DNA of 64,000 nt from assembly GCF_020991455.1 (NCBI RefSeq), contig NZ_JAJMOX010000006.1:62001-126000 (forward strand). The letters run 5' to 3'. The DNA comes from Flavobacterium sp. JAS (GTDB lineage Bacteria > Bacteroidota > Bacteroidia > Flavobacteriales > Flavobacteriaceae). The notes beneath the pieces were generated by a model, which worked only from the letters and a program-made list of their open reading frames with translations, ran no database searches and was not told the DNA's origin. The translations under genes were made by a program, and so were the position numbers. Below are positions 10,192 to 18,104 of the stretch, one piece after another (the first letter of the stretch is position 1; each line of letters opens with the position of its first letter).

Positions 10192-10208
10192 ATATTTTAA
10201 AAAGAAAA

Positions 10209-10248
10209 AAGCGGGTTGGAATATATAATTCCAACCCGCTTTTTTTTG
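10209..10248. terminator. Bidirectional terminator between convergent genes
   Basis: Stem AAGCGGGTTGGAAT pairs with ATTCCAACCCGCTT around a short AT loop, flanked by an A run on the left and a T run on the right. It therefore serves both the surface-protein gene ending at 10191 (+) and the cupin gene ending at 10258 (-). Confidence 0.92.
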
Positions 10249-10257
10249 ACTTTTTCC

Positions 10258-11124
10258 TCAAAAAGTCTTATGTAAACTTTCATTTGTATTACTAAGTGCC
10301 TTTTCGTTTTTATAATCGATCCATTTTTGACCTTTAAATTTTCGCATCATAATATCAAAATGGCGCATAATAAAAACATTATAAACTGCTTTTGATAAAT
10401 TGGTAATATTTTTAGGAAAAGCCCTTAAACTCATAGAGAAACCGGGAGTCAAATATTTCATATAATGCCAATAACCTTCGGGCATATACAACATTTCACC
10501 ATGTTTTAGATTAGTGATATAACCTTCGACATTTTTAAGAGCGGGAAATTTTTCGTAATCGGGATTGTCAAAATCAATGTCCTCTCTTGAAATTAAGGCA
10601 TGTGGCACTTTGTACATATATTTGGACTGATCAGGAGCAAAAAGCATGCATTGTTTTTCTCCGTGAAAATGAAAATGCAAAATATTCGAGTAATCGATAT
10701 CATAATGCATAAATACTCTTGAGTTTTCTCCACCAAAAAACAGCATTGGCATTTGCTTGACTAATTTCAGACCAATATCCGGCCATAGAAAGTCGTTTTT
10801 TAATGCTGGCACTTCTTTCATTAGATTATAAAGGAAGATGCGGTAATTGGTAGGTTTTTGTTCTAAAAGATTGATGTAATCGCTCATTTTCATTTTAGTA
10901 TGAGCTTCATTAAAGCCATCTTCATGATTTACGGGTCTGTTATCGTATAAAGGAACGATGATATCACCTGCGATTTCTTTAATATATGATAATTTCCATT
11001 TATGATAAGCCGGCCAATCCTCGGTCAGTTCTTCAATAACAACAGGAATTTGATTTTTTACATATTGGGAAATAAAATCTGATTTTGAGATCTTTTTTAC
11101 CCTTTCGATTTGCTTTAACTTCAT
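10258..11124 (-). CDS. Cupin-like (JmjC-type) Fe/2-oxoglutarate oxygenase family protein
   Basis: The 288-residue protein has the layout of the cupin_8/JmjC-like family, predicted non-haem Fe(II)/2-oxoglutarate-dependent hydroxylases. An HxD pair is visible at H140-D142 (FMHYDIDYS) and a distal His at H220 (MPEGYWHYMKYL), which together would form the metal triad. The N-terminal DFISQYVKNQIPVVI and the DWPAYHKW segment are typical of this family. No signal peptide is present, so it is cytosolic. The substrate is unknown; family members hydroxylate proteins, tRNA-modifying factors or small molecules. It lies downstream of bioB on the same strand, but a strong terminator just before its start (11131-11167) argues against simple co-transcription. 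Confidence 0.8.
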   Translation of the reverse strand: MKLKQIERVKKISKSDFISQYVKNQIPVVIEELTEDWPAYHKWKLSYIKEIAGDIIVPLYDNRPVNHEDGFNEAHTKMKMSDYINLLEQKPTNYRIFLYNLMKEVPALKNDFLWPDIGLKLVKQMPMLFFGGENSRVFMHYDIDYSNILHFHFHGEKQCMLFAPDQSKYMYKVPHALISREDIDFDNPDYEKFPALKNVEGYITNLKHGEMLYMPEGYWHYMKYLTPGFSMSLRAFPKNITNLSKAVYNVFIMRHFDIMMRKFKGQKWIDYKNEKALSNTNESLHKTF

Positions 11125-11130
11125 CTCTCT

Positions 11131-11167
11131 AAATAAAAAAATTGCTTCTGGAACTCAGAAGCAATTT
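11131..11167 (-). terminator. Terminator of bioB, directly before the next start codon
   Basis: Read on the minus strand, AAATTGCTTCTG pairs perfectly with CAGAAGCAATTT around a 5-base loop, followed by a T run. The ATG of the cupin gene at 11124 lies only 7 bases past the T run. Confidence 0.85.
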
Positions 11168-11199
11168 ATAAATATTTATCGAATTTTTTGAAGATCTAA

Positions 11200-12288
11200 T
11201 TAATTTTTAACTTTTCCAGAAGCTTCAAGATTTCTTTCAATTGTGTGTCCTGGACGTGACCATTTAGGTTTTTCACCTAGTGGAGCAAATTGAGAATCTG
11301 CTGCTTCAACTGTTTGTGGCTGCGAAACTTTAACAAATGGTTTTTGTGGAATTAATCCCAATAAGTCAAACATTTTCATGTCTTCGTGAACATCAGGGTT
11401 AGGAGTAGTCAATAATTTATCTCCGGCAAAAATAGAGTTTGCACCAGCAAAAAAACACATTGCTTGTCCTTCACGGCTCATATTTGTTCTTCCTGCAGAT
11501 AAACGAACCTGTGTATCTGGCATTACAATTCTTGTAGTAGCTACCATTCGAATCATTTCCCAGATTTCAACCGGTTTTTCTTCCTCCATTGGAGTTCCTT
11601 CAACAGCAACCAATGCATTAATTGGCACAGATTCCGGTTGAGGGTTTAAAGTAGAAAGCGCCACAAGCATTCCGGCTCTGTCTTCGATACTTTCTCCCAT
11701 TCCAATAATTCCTCCACTACAAACCGTAACATTCGTTTTACGAACATTCTCGATAGTTTGCAAACGGTCTTCGAAACCACGTGTCGAAATTACGTCTTTA
11801 TAATATTCCTCAGAAGTATCTAAGTTGTGATTGTAAGCATATAAACCAGCTTCAGCCAAACGTTGTGCCTGGTTTTCGGTAATCATACCCAGAGTACAAC
11901 AAACCTCCATATCTAGTTTATTAATGGTACGAACCATTTCAAGAACCTGATCAAACTCTTCGCCATCTTTTACGTTTCTCCAGGCAGCTCCCATACAAAC
12001 ACGAGATGATCCGCTGGATTTTGCACGCAAAGCCTGAGCTTTTACCTGACTTACACTCATTAAATCATTACCTTCAACGCCAGTGTTATATCGGGCAGCT
12101 TGCGGACAGTATCCGCAATCTTCCGGACAGCCTCCGGTTTTGATAGAAAGTAAAGTTGATACCTGAACTACGTTCGGATCATGTTTTTGTCTATGTATAG
12201 ATGCTGCTTCATAAAGCAAGTCCATCATAGGTTTGTTATATATGGCGATTATTTCGTCTTTTGTCCAATTGTGTTTTGTAATGCTCAT
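11200..12288 (-). CDS. bioB: Biotin synthase
   Basis: This radical SAM enzyme inserts sulfur into dethiobiotin to form biotin, the last step of biotin synthesis, in the cytosol. The 362-residue length is normal. The radical-SAM CxxxCxxC cluster motif is C54, C58 and C61 (GGCPEDCGYC). The downstream CMGAAWRNVKDG, YNHNLDTSEEYY, CSGGIIGMGE and RLSAGRTNM segments are diagnostic for BioB. No other bio genes are next to it, so biotin synthesis is split in this genome. A good promoter with both elements lies at 12311-12341. Confidence 0.98.
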   Translation of the reverse strand: MSITKHNWTKDEIIAIYNKPMMDLLYEAASIHRQKHDPNVVQVSTLLSIKTGGCPEDCGYCPQAARYNTGVEGNDLMSVSQVKAQALRAKSSGSSRVCMGAAWRNVKDGEEFDQVLEMVRTINKLDMEVCCTLGMITENQAQRLAEAGLYAYNHNLDTSEEYYKDVISTRGFEDRLQTIENVRKTNVTVCSGGIIGMGESIEDRAGMLVALSTLNPQPESVPINALVAVEGTPMEEEKPVEIWEMIRMVATTRIVMPDTQVRLSAGRTNMSREGQAMCFFAGANSIFAGDKLLTTPNPDVHEDMKMFDLLGLIPQKPFVKVSQPQTVEAADSQFAPLGEKPKWSRPGHTIERNLEASGKVKN

Positions 12289-12310
12289 CGATACATTGTT
12301 TTTGAAGCCT

Positions 12311-12341
12311 CAAAAGTAGTTAAATTGTTCTAATCAACCAA
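12311..12341 (-). promoter_or_regulatory. Promoter of bioB
   Basis: On the minus strand TTGG (12341-12338), a 20-base spacer counted after TTG, and TACTTTTG (12318-12311) match the Bacteroidota TTG-N17-23-TAnnTTTG consensus. This predicts a leader of about 16 bases. Confidence 0.7.
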
Positions 12342-12388
12342 TGTTGAATCCTGTAAATGAATATTTGATAGCTATTTTCAAAAAAGAA

Positions 12389-12434
12389 ACACTCTAAAAT
12401 CATATAATTATATTTTTTTATGATTTTAGAGTGC
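12389..12434 (-). terminator. Terminator of the small membrane-protein gene
   Basis: A 15-bp perfect stem, CACTCTAAAATCATA with its complement ending at 12433, has an AT-rich loop. On the minus strand the stem is followed by TTTCTTTTTT. It lies between the gene ending at 12461 and the bioB promoter. Confidence 0.85.
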
Positions 12435-12460
12435 TAAAAGATCTATTTTGTTTTGAAAAA

Positions 12461-12898
12461 TTAATCGGCGATATATTTATTGTTCCAGTACAACATCATC
12501 ATTAATGTGACAATGACCGAAGAAGCAACTCCTTCAAATAATAAACAAATGCAATAAGTTGGTACAGAAGGGTTTCCTCCAAACATAAAAGTTGAAGATA
12601 ATGTTTTTACATAAGCATCTCCTCCTCTTGCATAGCTGTAAACCAATAACCCAAAAACGCTTAAAGCCACACCAACTACTGAGGTTGCCATTGCAGAAAC
12701 AGCATTTGAGACAAAATTAGTTTCTCCTTCATGCAGGTTCATTTTCATGGTTCTGTTTACACCATAAAATATAAAAAAAACATTAAGGACACGTAGATAG
12801 AACAAATGAGCTAAACCTAAAACGTTCATCAATAAAAAATAAATTCCTATTCCGAGGAATATCAAAAAACCGTTGGTAATTTCTTTAGGTAATTTCAT
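12461..12898 (-). CDS. Uncharacterized four-helix membrane protein
   Basis: A 145-residue integral membrane protein that I do not recognise. Four hydrophobic segments are visible, near residues 10-32, 33-48 (separated by LRVLN), 66-90 and 115-137. The charged loop NRTMKMNLHEGETNF lies between the second and third. The third segment (AVSAMATSVVGVALSVFGLLVY) is rich in small residues. No catalytic or metal motif is evident. It stands alone, with its own terminator downstream and a TAnnTTTG box upstream. Confidence 0.75.
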   Translation of the reverse strand: MKLPKEITNGFLIFLGIGIYFLLMNVLGLAHLFYLRVLNVFFIFYGVNRTMKMNLHEGETNFVSNAVSAMATSVVGVALSVFGLLVYSYARGGDAYVKTLSSTFMFGGNPSVPTYCICLLFEGVASSVIVTLMMMLYWNNKYIAD

Positions 12899-12953
12899 GG
12901 TGGTTATTTTTAAAGAAGTTAATAGTAAACATTTGATAAACAGAGTTCTATTT

Positions 12954-12961
12954 CAAATTTA
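12954..12961 (-). promoter_or_regulatory. Probable -7 box for the small membrane protein
   Basis: TAAATTTG on the minus strand matches TAnnTTTG, with a predicted leader of about 50 bases. No clear TTG element is seen upstream. Confidence 0.45.
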
Positions 12962-13164
12962 CTAAAAAAATAACTAAGATGATTTAAAAAAACGGAAAAA
13001 GTATGCAGAGGATTGTTTAAAAAAATGCGTTGTCGAGTATAGTCCCAATAAGGCATTTTTTCTCCCAAGATTTAACTCCAAAAGGAGAATATCCCGTAGA
13101 GATTTCATATAAATACTGTCTAAAATACAGGTTTTGGAAAGCCTTAAAAAAGGAAAATAATCTT

Positions 13165-14094
13165 TTAAAGCTGACTCACAAATGCCAAAGCATTCATCTT
13201 ATCCTGATTTAATTGTTCTTTCAATAAATCTACCGAACCAAATTTTTGCTCTTCACGAAGATATTCTAATAAGGAAACTTCGATTTTTTGACCATAAATA
13301 TCAGCATCAAAGTCAAAAATATTTACTTCGATGGTTTGTTTTTGCCCATTTACAGTTGGATTAAAACCAATATTCATCATTCCATAAACTTCCTTTTGAT
13401 CGACAATGGCTTTAACTACATAAACACCATTTTTAGGAATCAACTTGTAATCTTCTTCAATTTGGATATTTGCCGTTGGAAAACCAATAGTTCTTCCCAA
13501 CTGTTTTCCTTTCACAACTTCGCCAGTCAAAAAGTAATCATAACCCAGATATTCATTGGCCAGAGCCATATTTCCTTCATTCAGTGCTTTTCTGATTTTG
13601 GTAGAACTTACAGAAACATCCTGAATTTCCTGAGCCGAAATCTGCTCCACTTCAAAACCATATTCGGCACCAAAAGCGATGAGGTCGTCAATATTTGCTG
13701 TTCTGTTTCTTCCAAAACGGTGATCGTGACCAATAATTATTTTCTGAATATGAAACTGATCCACTAAAATAGAATGCACAAATTCTTCGGCAGTTAATCT
13801 TGAGAAACTTTCGTTAAACGGATGAATAACAAGATTTTCGATTCCGGTTGCTTCCAGAAGTTTAGATTTTTCAGAAATAGTATTTAAGAGTTTAATTTCT
13901 GATTTTTCTTGTAAAACCATTCTCGGATGCGGAAAAAAGGTAAGTACTAAACTTTCGTATTTTCCGTTTTCAGTATTTTGAGTAATTCGTTCCAGAATTT
14001 TTTTATGACCAATATGTACACCGTCAAAGGTACCAAGAGTTAAAATCGTTTTCTTGGTTGACTGAAAATCGTTTATAGAATGAAAGAGCTTCAA
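13165..14094 (-). CDS. ribF: Bifunctional riboflavin kinase / FAD synthetase
   Basis: Converts riboflavin to FMN and FMN to FAD in the cytosol. The N-terminal FAD-synthetase domain has the nucleotidyltransferase signature GTFDGVHIGH and, further on, IIGHDHRFGRNRTA and SSTKIRKAL. The C-terminal riboflavin-kinase domain has GRTIGFPTANI and NGVYVVKA. An upstream ATG at 14220 would add 42 residues with no family counterpart, and it lies upstream of the likely -7 box at 14116-14123. A TTG at 14094-14092 starts the protein at (M)KLFHSINDFQSTKKTILTLG, giving 309 residues, the usual length, so I choose TTG. It is divergent from the metalloprotease gene. Confidence 0.93.
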   Translation of the reverse strand: MKLFHSINDFQSTKKTILTLGTFDGVHIGHKKILERITQNTENGKYESLVLTFFPHPRMVLQEKSEIKLLNTISEKSKLLEATGIENLVIHPFNESFSRLTAEEFVHSILVDQFHIQKIIIGHDHRFGRNRTANIDDLIAFGAEYGFEVEQISAQEIQDVSVSSTKIRKALNEGNMALANEYLGYDYFLTGEVVKGKQLGRTIGFPTANIQIEEDYKLIPKNGVYVVKAIVDQKEVYGMMNIGFNPTVNGQKQTIEVNIFDFDADIYGQKIEVSLLEYLREEQKFGSVDLLKEQLNQDKMNALAFVSQL

Positions 14095-14115
14095 AACAAA
14101 TAATTTAAGATGGTG

Positions 14116-14123
14116 CAAATTTA
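14116..14123 (-). promoter_or_regulatory. Probable -7 box of ribF
   Basis: TAAATTTG on the minus strand matches TAnnTTTG. It predicts a start of transcription about 15 bases before the TTG codon at 14094, which supports that start over the ATG at 14220. Confidence 0.55.
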
Positions 14124-14231
14124 TACTATCTATTTTAAATTTGGTACTCTGCTTAATTGATTTTTGACGAGATTGTATTTCTTTTTGTGAAAAAGAGCTA
14201 ACTCGTCGAGTAAAAAGCATTAAATGTCGTA

Positions 14232-14267
14232 TTTGTGTAAGAATTTAATTTAATTCGTTTAATTTTG
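14232..14267 (+). promoter_or_regulatory. Promoter of the metalloprotease gene
   Basis: TTTG at 14232-14235 and TAATTTTG at 14260-14267 are separated by 24 bases, close to the TTG-N17-23-TAnnTTTG consensus. The predicted leader is about 16 bases. Confidence 0.6.
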
Positions 14268-14289
14268 AAGTTTAAACGCCCTCTGAAGT

Positions 14290-16986
14290 ATGAAAAAATA
14301 TTTACTTTCTTTATTAATAATGTTTTGTTGTGTTAAAACTCATGCTCAAAGCGATGATTTATGGCAACAAGTTAGTTCAAATAATGCTCTTAGTAAAAGA
14401 GCAAATTCTGTTGATTCGGATAAATTGTACTATAAATTAAATACAGACTTTTTGAAGGCGAAACTTTCTGCTACAACAAATAAAAGTTCAAAAAGTAGTA
14501 CTGCAGAAATTACAATTCCGAATGCAAGAGGTGTTTTAGAACGTTTTCAGGTTTGGGAATCTTCAAATTTTGAACCTGAATTGCAAGCAAAATATCCTGA
14601 AATCAGAGCTTATGAAGGTAGTGGTTTAGATGATAAAACGGCTAAAATTCACTTTAGTGTGGCACCAATTGGTATGCAGACTATGGTACTTCGTGCCGAT
14701 AAGCCTACAGAATTTATAGAGCAAAATCAGGATGACAAAACGGGATATGTACTATTTACTTCTAGTGCAAATCTTAGTTCAACTTCACGATTAGCATGTG
14801 GAGTTAAAGATTTTTCTTCAGATAACAGTTCAACAAAAAAGACTGCAAAAACCACCGCAAACAATAAAGTTTTCAAAACACTGAGATTAGCATTGTCTTG
14901 TACAGGAGAATATACTGCCTTCTTTGGAGGTACAAAAGCAGGAGCACTTGCCGGAATGAACGCTTCTATGACAAGAGTCAATGGAGTTTTTAACAAAGAT
15001 CTGGCCTTGCAACTAGTTTTGATTGCAAATAACGATGCTATAATTTATACAAATGCAACCACAGATCCATATTCTAGCTTTGCCGATGGCACAAAAGATT
15101 ACCCAGGTACGAGCGATTATCAAGTATGGAATATTGAGGTGCAGAATAATCTAACAAGCGTAATAGGCGAGGCAAATTATGATATTGGGCATTTGTTTAC
15201 GGCTCAAGGAGGAATGGGAAATGGAGGGTGCATAGGTTGTATTTGTGCTAGTCCGCCAGCAATAAATAAGATTGGTAAAGGAAGTGCTTATACAGCTCCG
15301 GCAGCCCAAAAGCCTCAGGGAGATACTTTTGATATTGATTTTGTAGCTCATGAAATAGGGCATCAATTAGGCGCAACGCATACTTTTTCTTATTCTATAG
15401 AAGGCACCGGAACTAATGTTGAACCAGGAAGCGGTTCTACTATTATGGGGTATGCAGGCGTAACAGATTATGATGTTCAAAGCAACTCAGATGATTATTT
15501 TGCTTATGCCACCATTTTACAAATTCAAAATAATCTTGCTGGTAAAAGTTGTCCGGTTAGTACTTCTTTAACTAATAATCCTCCGGCGATTAATGCAGGT
15601 TCAGATTATACGATTCCAATAAGTACTGCATTTGTTTTAACCGGTACAGGTTCAGATCCCGAAGATGATTCTATTACCTATACCTGGGAGCAAAATGATA
15701 GTGCAACCACAACTTCTGGAGGAAATAGTATTGTGTATCCTACAAAACCAGATGGTCCATTGTTTCGATCACTGCGTCCTACAAGTTCGCCAGTTCGATA
15801 TATGCCAAGTTTTAATTCAGTACTTCAAAATAAATTGACGGCAAATTGGGAGTCGGTTTCATCCGTTGCCAGAACGTTGCATTTTACCTTAACAGGGCGT
15901 GATAATGCAGCTTTAGGAAAAGCACAAACCAATACAGATGAAATGATTGTAACCGTTGCTTCATTTGCAGGGCCATTTGCCGTTACATCACACTTAAATA
16001 AAGATGTAAGTTGGTGGCAGGGATTAAATGAAACTGTAACCTGGAGCGTAAATAATACAAATACTTTGTTTGGTTCGTCTACAGTAAATATAAAATTATC
16101 GACAGATGGAGGTTTAACTTTCCCGATAACTCTGGCAGCAAATACGCCAAATGATGGTTCAGAAGTTATAACGCTCCCTACAAGTGTACCTTCGTCAAAA
16201 AATTGTAGAATTTTGATTGAACCGGTAGGGAATATTTATTATGCTATAAACAGTGAACCATTTGCAGTAGGGTATACTTCGACAACAACTTGTGATACGT
16301 ATGGTTTTGGAAGTTCTTTTAGTATTCCGTATGGAAGTTCTTTTACTTCTAAAACTATAACAGTACCTGCTTCAACGGGAATAGTGACGGATGTAAATGT
16401 TTCAGTAAATGTAACTCATGACAGGCTTTCTGATTTAGAGATTCAGGTTGTCAATCCGCAAGGAACAGTTGTTCGTTTGTTTAACCTAGGCTGTACCGGG
16501 GTAAATTCCACATTGGCGGTACAGTTTGATGATGATGGAGTATATTTAGATTGTAATAAAACAACTTCACAAATTGTGCTTCCGGTTGATGTTTTGAGTG
16601 TTTTTAATGGTCAGAATCCTCAGGGAAATTGGACTTTTAGAGTTCGTGATAATGTTTCAGGAAATATCGGAACAATAAACTCTGCTTCGATAAATATTTG
16701 CAGCCAAAATTTTACTTTAGGAACGCCAGACTTAAATACTATAGATTTTGTTCTCTATCCAAATCCAAATAAAGGAAACTTCACCATTCAATTTGAAAGT
16801 GACGCTACAAATAGAGTTCAGGTTTATGTACATGATATTTTAGGTAAAAAAGTATATTCTAATTCTTTTGATAATACATCTAATTTTAATCAAAACATTC
16901 AATTATCAGATGTGTCTTCAGGCATTTATCTTGTGACAGTAATTGATGGCGATCGAAGAACAGTTAAGAAAATTGCTGTAAACTAA
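14290..16986 (+). CDS. Secreted zinc metalloprotease with P-domain and T9SS type A sorting tail
   Basis: An extracellular zinc endopeptidase of 898 residues. Residues 1-19 are a signal peptide (LLIMFCCVKTHAQ). The catalytic region holds HEIGHQLGATH with zinc ligands H354, H358 and H364, plus a downstream Met-turn candidate STIMGYAG, as in the reprolysin-like metzincins. An Ig/PKD-like region follows (NPPAINAGSDYTIPIS). A proprotein-convertase P-domain spans about 670-800 (LSDLEIQVVNPQGT, GNWTFRVRDNVSGNIG). The last ~80 residues are a T9SS type A sorting domain (LYPNPNKGNFTIQF, VYVHDILGKKV, SGIYLVTV). The N-terminal ~190 residues are probably a propeptide. It stands alone with its own promoter and terminator. 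Substrates are unknown; nutrition or surface processing are both possible. Confidence 0.92.
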   Translation: MKKYLLSLLIMFCCVKTHAQSDDLWQQVSSNNALSKRANSVDSDKLYYKLNTDFLKAKLSATTNKSSKSSTAEITIPNARGVLERFQVWESSNFEPELQAKYPEIRAYEGSGLDDKTAKIHFSVAPIGMQTMVLRADKPTEFIEQNQDDKTGYVLFTSSANLSSTSRLACGVKDFSSDNSSTKKTAKTTANNKVFKTLRLALSCTGEYTAFFGGTKAGALAGMNASMTRVNGVFNKDLALQLVLIANNDAIIYTNATTDPYSSFADGTKDYPGTSDYQVWNIEVQNNLTSVIGEANYDIGHLFTAQGGMGNGGCIGCICASPPAINKIGKGSAYTAPAAQKPQGDTFDIDFVAHEIGHQLGATHTFSYSIEGTGTNVEPGSGSTIMGYAGVTDYDVQSNSDDYFAYATILQIQNNLAGKSCPVSTSLTNNPPAINAGSDYTIPISTAFVLTGTGSDPEDDSITYTWEQNDSATTTSGGNSIVYPTKPDGPLFRSLRPTSSPVRYMPSFNSVLQNKLTANWESVSSVARTLHFTLTGRDNAALGKAQTNTDEMIVTVASFAGPFAVTSHLNKDVSWWQGLNETVTWSVNNTNTLFGSSTVNIKLSTDGGLTFPITLAANTPNDGSEVITLPTSVPSSKNCRILIEPVGNIYYAINSEPFAVGYTSTTTCDTYGFGSSFSIPYGSSFTSKTITVPASTGIVTDVNVSVNVTHDRLSDLEIQVVNPQGTVVRLFNLGCTGVNSTLAVQFDDDGVYLDCNKTTSQIVLPVDVLSVFNGQNPQGNWTFRVRDNVSGNIGTINSASINICSQNFTLGTPDLNTIDFVLYPNPNKGNFTIQFESDATNRVQVYVHDILGKKVYSNSFDNTSNFNQNIQLSDVSSGIYLVTVIDGDRRTVKKIAVN

Positions 16987-17008
16987 AAATCTGTAAATTC
17001 AAATATTT

Positions 17009-17055
17009 AAATTCCAAATTCCAATAACTGTAAAGTTGGAATTTGGAATTTTTTA
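17009..17055 (+). terminator. Terminator of the metalloprotease gene
   Basis: AAATTCCAAATTCCAA (17009-17024) pairs with TTGGAATTTGGAATTT (17036-17051), followed by T-rich sequence. The same AATTCCAAATTCC stem recurs in the terminators near 19665 and 24024. Confidence 0.8.
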
Positions 17056-17322
17056 TAATTATTGGTTAGTAGAGACGCAGATCAGTGCGTTTTCTGTAAA
17101 TTAATTTTGCCCACAGATTTTGCGGATTAAACAGATTGTCACAGATTTCTGCTGTAGAATAGTTTATTAATTCTATCGATTAATACCGTAGGGAGATACG
17201 GGAGTACGTTTTCGCAATCCAGATAAATAATATTTAACCAGTGTAAACCTGCTTAATCCGTAAAAGCCGCGGGCCAACTAACTTGGAATTTGGAATTTAT
17301 TTTTTGAAGTTTTCTGAAAGGA
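17056..17322. other. Intergenic stretch of repeat remnants
   Basis: No gene is seen. It contains one degenerate GTAGAGACGCA palindrome (17069-17094), a segment CCCACAGATTTTGCGGATTA and, about 140 bases on, CTTAATCCG. These resemble parts of the CTTAATCCGTGGGC sequence near 62005. A further TTGGAATTTGGAATTT copy lies at 17280-17296. This looks like a graveyard of interspersed repeats. Confidence 0.55.
17069..17094. repeat. Degenerate GTAGAGACGCAC palindrome
   Basis: GTAGAGACGCAGATCAGTGCG followed by TTTTCT is a decayed copy of the palindrome that is perfect at 48459-48486. Confidence 0.7.
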
Positions 17323-18006
17323 TTATGAATTCGCCATTGCCATACAAACAATGCTAATTTTTGTACCCGGGATTTTTAATAAAGCACGAGAACAAGCTTC
17401 GAGCGTTGCGCCAGTTGTAAGAACATCATCGATTATTAGAAAATGTTTGTTTTGATATTCTTCTGAGATTTTTGAATCAAAGATATTTTCGATATTGTCA
17501 GATCTTCCTGCGAGATTCTTTTTTGATTGTGTTTTAGAATATATCTTTCGATATAAAATAGAATCATTGTACGGAATATTCAATTCTTTAGACAAAGCTT
17601 GTCCAAAAGTAGTAACCTGATTATAACCTCTTTCTTTTAATTTTTTTGGATGAAGCGGAACCGGAATTATTATATCAAAAGGAGTTTCGAGATTCAATCC
17701 TTTTAAATCCTCCACATACCAATTCCCTAAAACAGTTCCAATTTCTTCATGACCTTTGTATTTCAGATTATGAATAAGTTCCTGAACGATTCCTTTTTTA
17801 TTAAAATACAAAAGCGCCGAGGCATGTTCGATCTCAATTTTGCCATAGAATTTTTTGACAGCTTCATTTTTAGGATCTAAATGATATTGAGTAAGAGGCA
17901 TTTCATGACGGCAGCTGGTACATAAAACAGTTTCATTTGTGACTAAAACAGTATGGCATCCGGCGCAAACCTTGGGAAAAAAGAGGTCAATTATAAAATT
18001 AAACAC
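17323..18006 (-). CDS. ComF-family phosphoribosyltransferase-like protein
   Basis: A 227-residue ComF/GntX-like protein, a group linked to DNA uptake and to phosphoribosyl transfer. An N-terminal zinc-ribbon has C14, C17, C29 and C32 (CAGC ... CTSC). The C-terminal part is a PRTase fold with the PRPP-binding loop HFLIIDDVLTTGATLEACS near residues 188-206 and the family segment PVPLHPKKLKERGYNQ. The start codon is GTG at 18006; I see no in-frame ATG upstream. The TAGTTTTG box at 18034-18027 fits this start. It is divergent from glyS with about 100 bases between. The biochemical role of the family is not settled. Confidence 0.9.
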   Translation of the reverse strand: MFNFIIDLFFPKVCAGCHTVLVTNETVLCTSCRHEMPLTQYHLDPKNEAVKKFYGKIEIEHASALLYFNKKGIVQELIHNLKYKGHEEIGTVLGNWYVEDLKGLNLETPFDIIIPVPLHPKKLKERGYNQVTTFGQALSKELNIPYNDSILYRKIYSKTQSKKNLAGRSDNIENIFDSKISEEYQNKHFLIIDDVLTTGATLEACSRALLKIPGTKISIVCMAMANS

Positions 18007-18026
18007 AAATAGAAAGAATTTAGTTA

Positions 18027-18034
18027 CAAAACTA
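18027..18034 (-). promoter_or_regulatory. Probable -7 box of the ComF-like gene
   Basis: TAGTTTTG on the minus strand, about 20 bases before the GTG start. Confidence 0.5.
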
Positions 18035-18089
18035 ACGAAATCAATCCTGCAATCTTTATAATTTTTCTTTTTTTTAAACGTACTTTTTA

Positions 18090-18097
18090 TATTTTTG
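18090..18097 (+). promoter_or_regulatory. Probable -7 box of glyS
   Basis: TATTTTTG ends 7 bases before the ATG at 18105, so transcription would begin at or almost at the start codon. No convincing TTG element is seen upstream. Confidence 0.45.
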
Positions 18098-18104
18098 CAT
18101 CACT

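Noticed and set aside
13030..13212. Short + strand reading frame upstream of the end of ribF
   Set aside because: 60 codons with no family features, no ribosome-binding context, partly overlapping ribF on the other strand.
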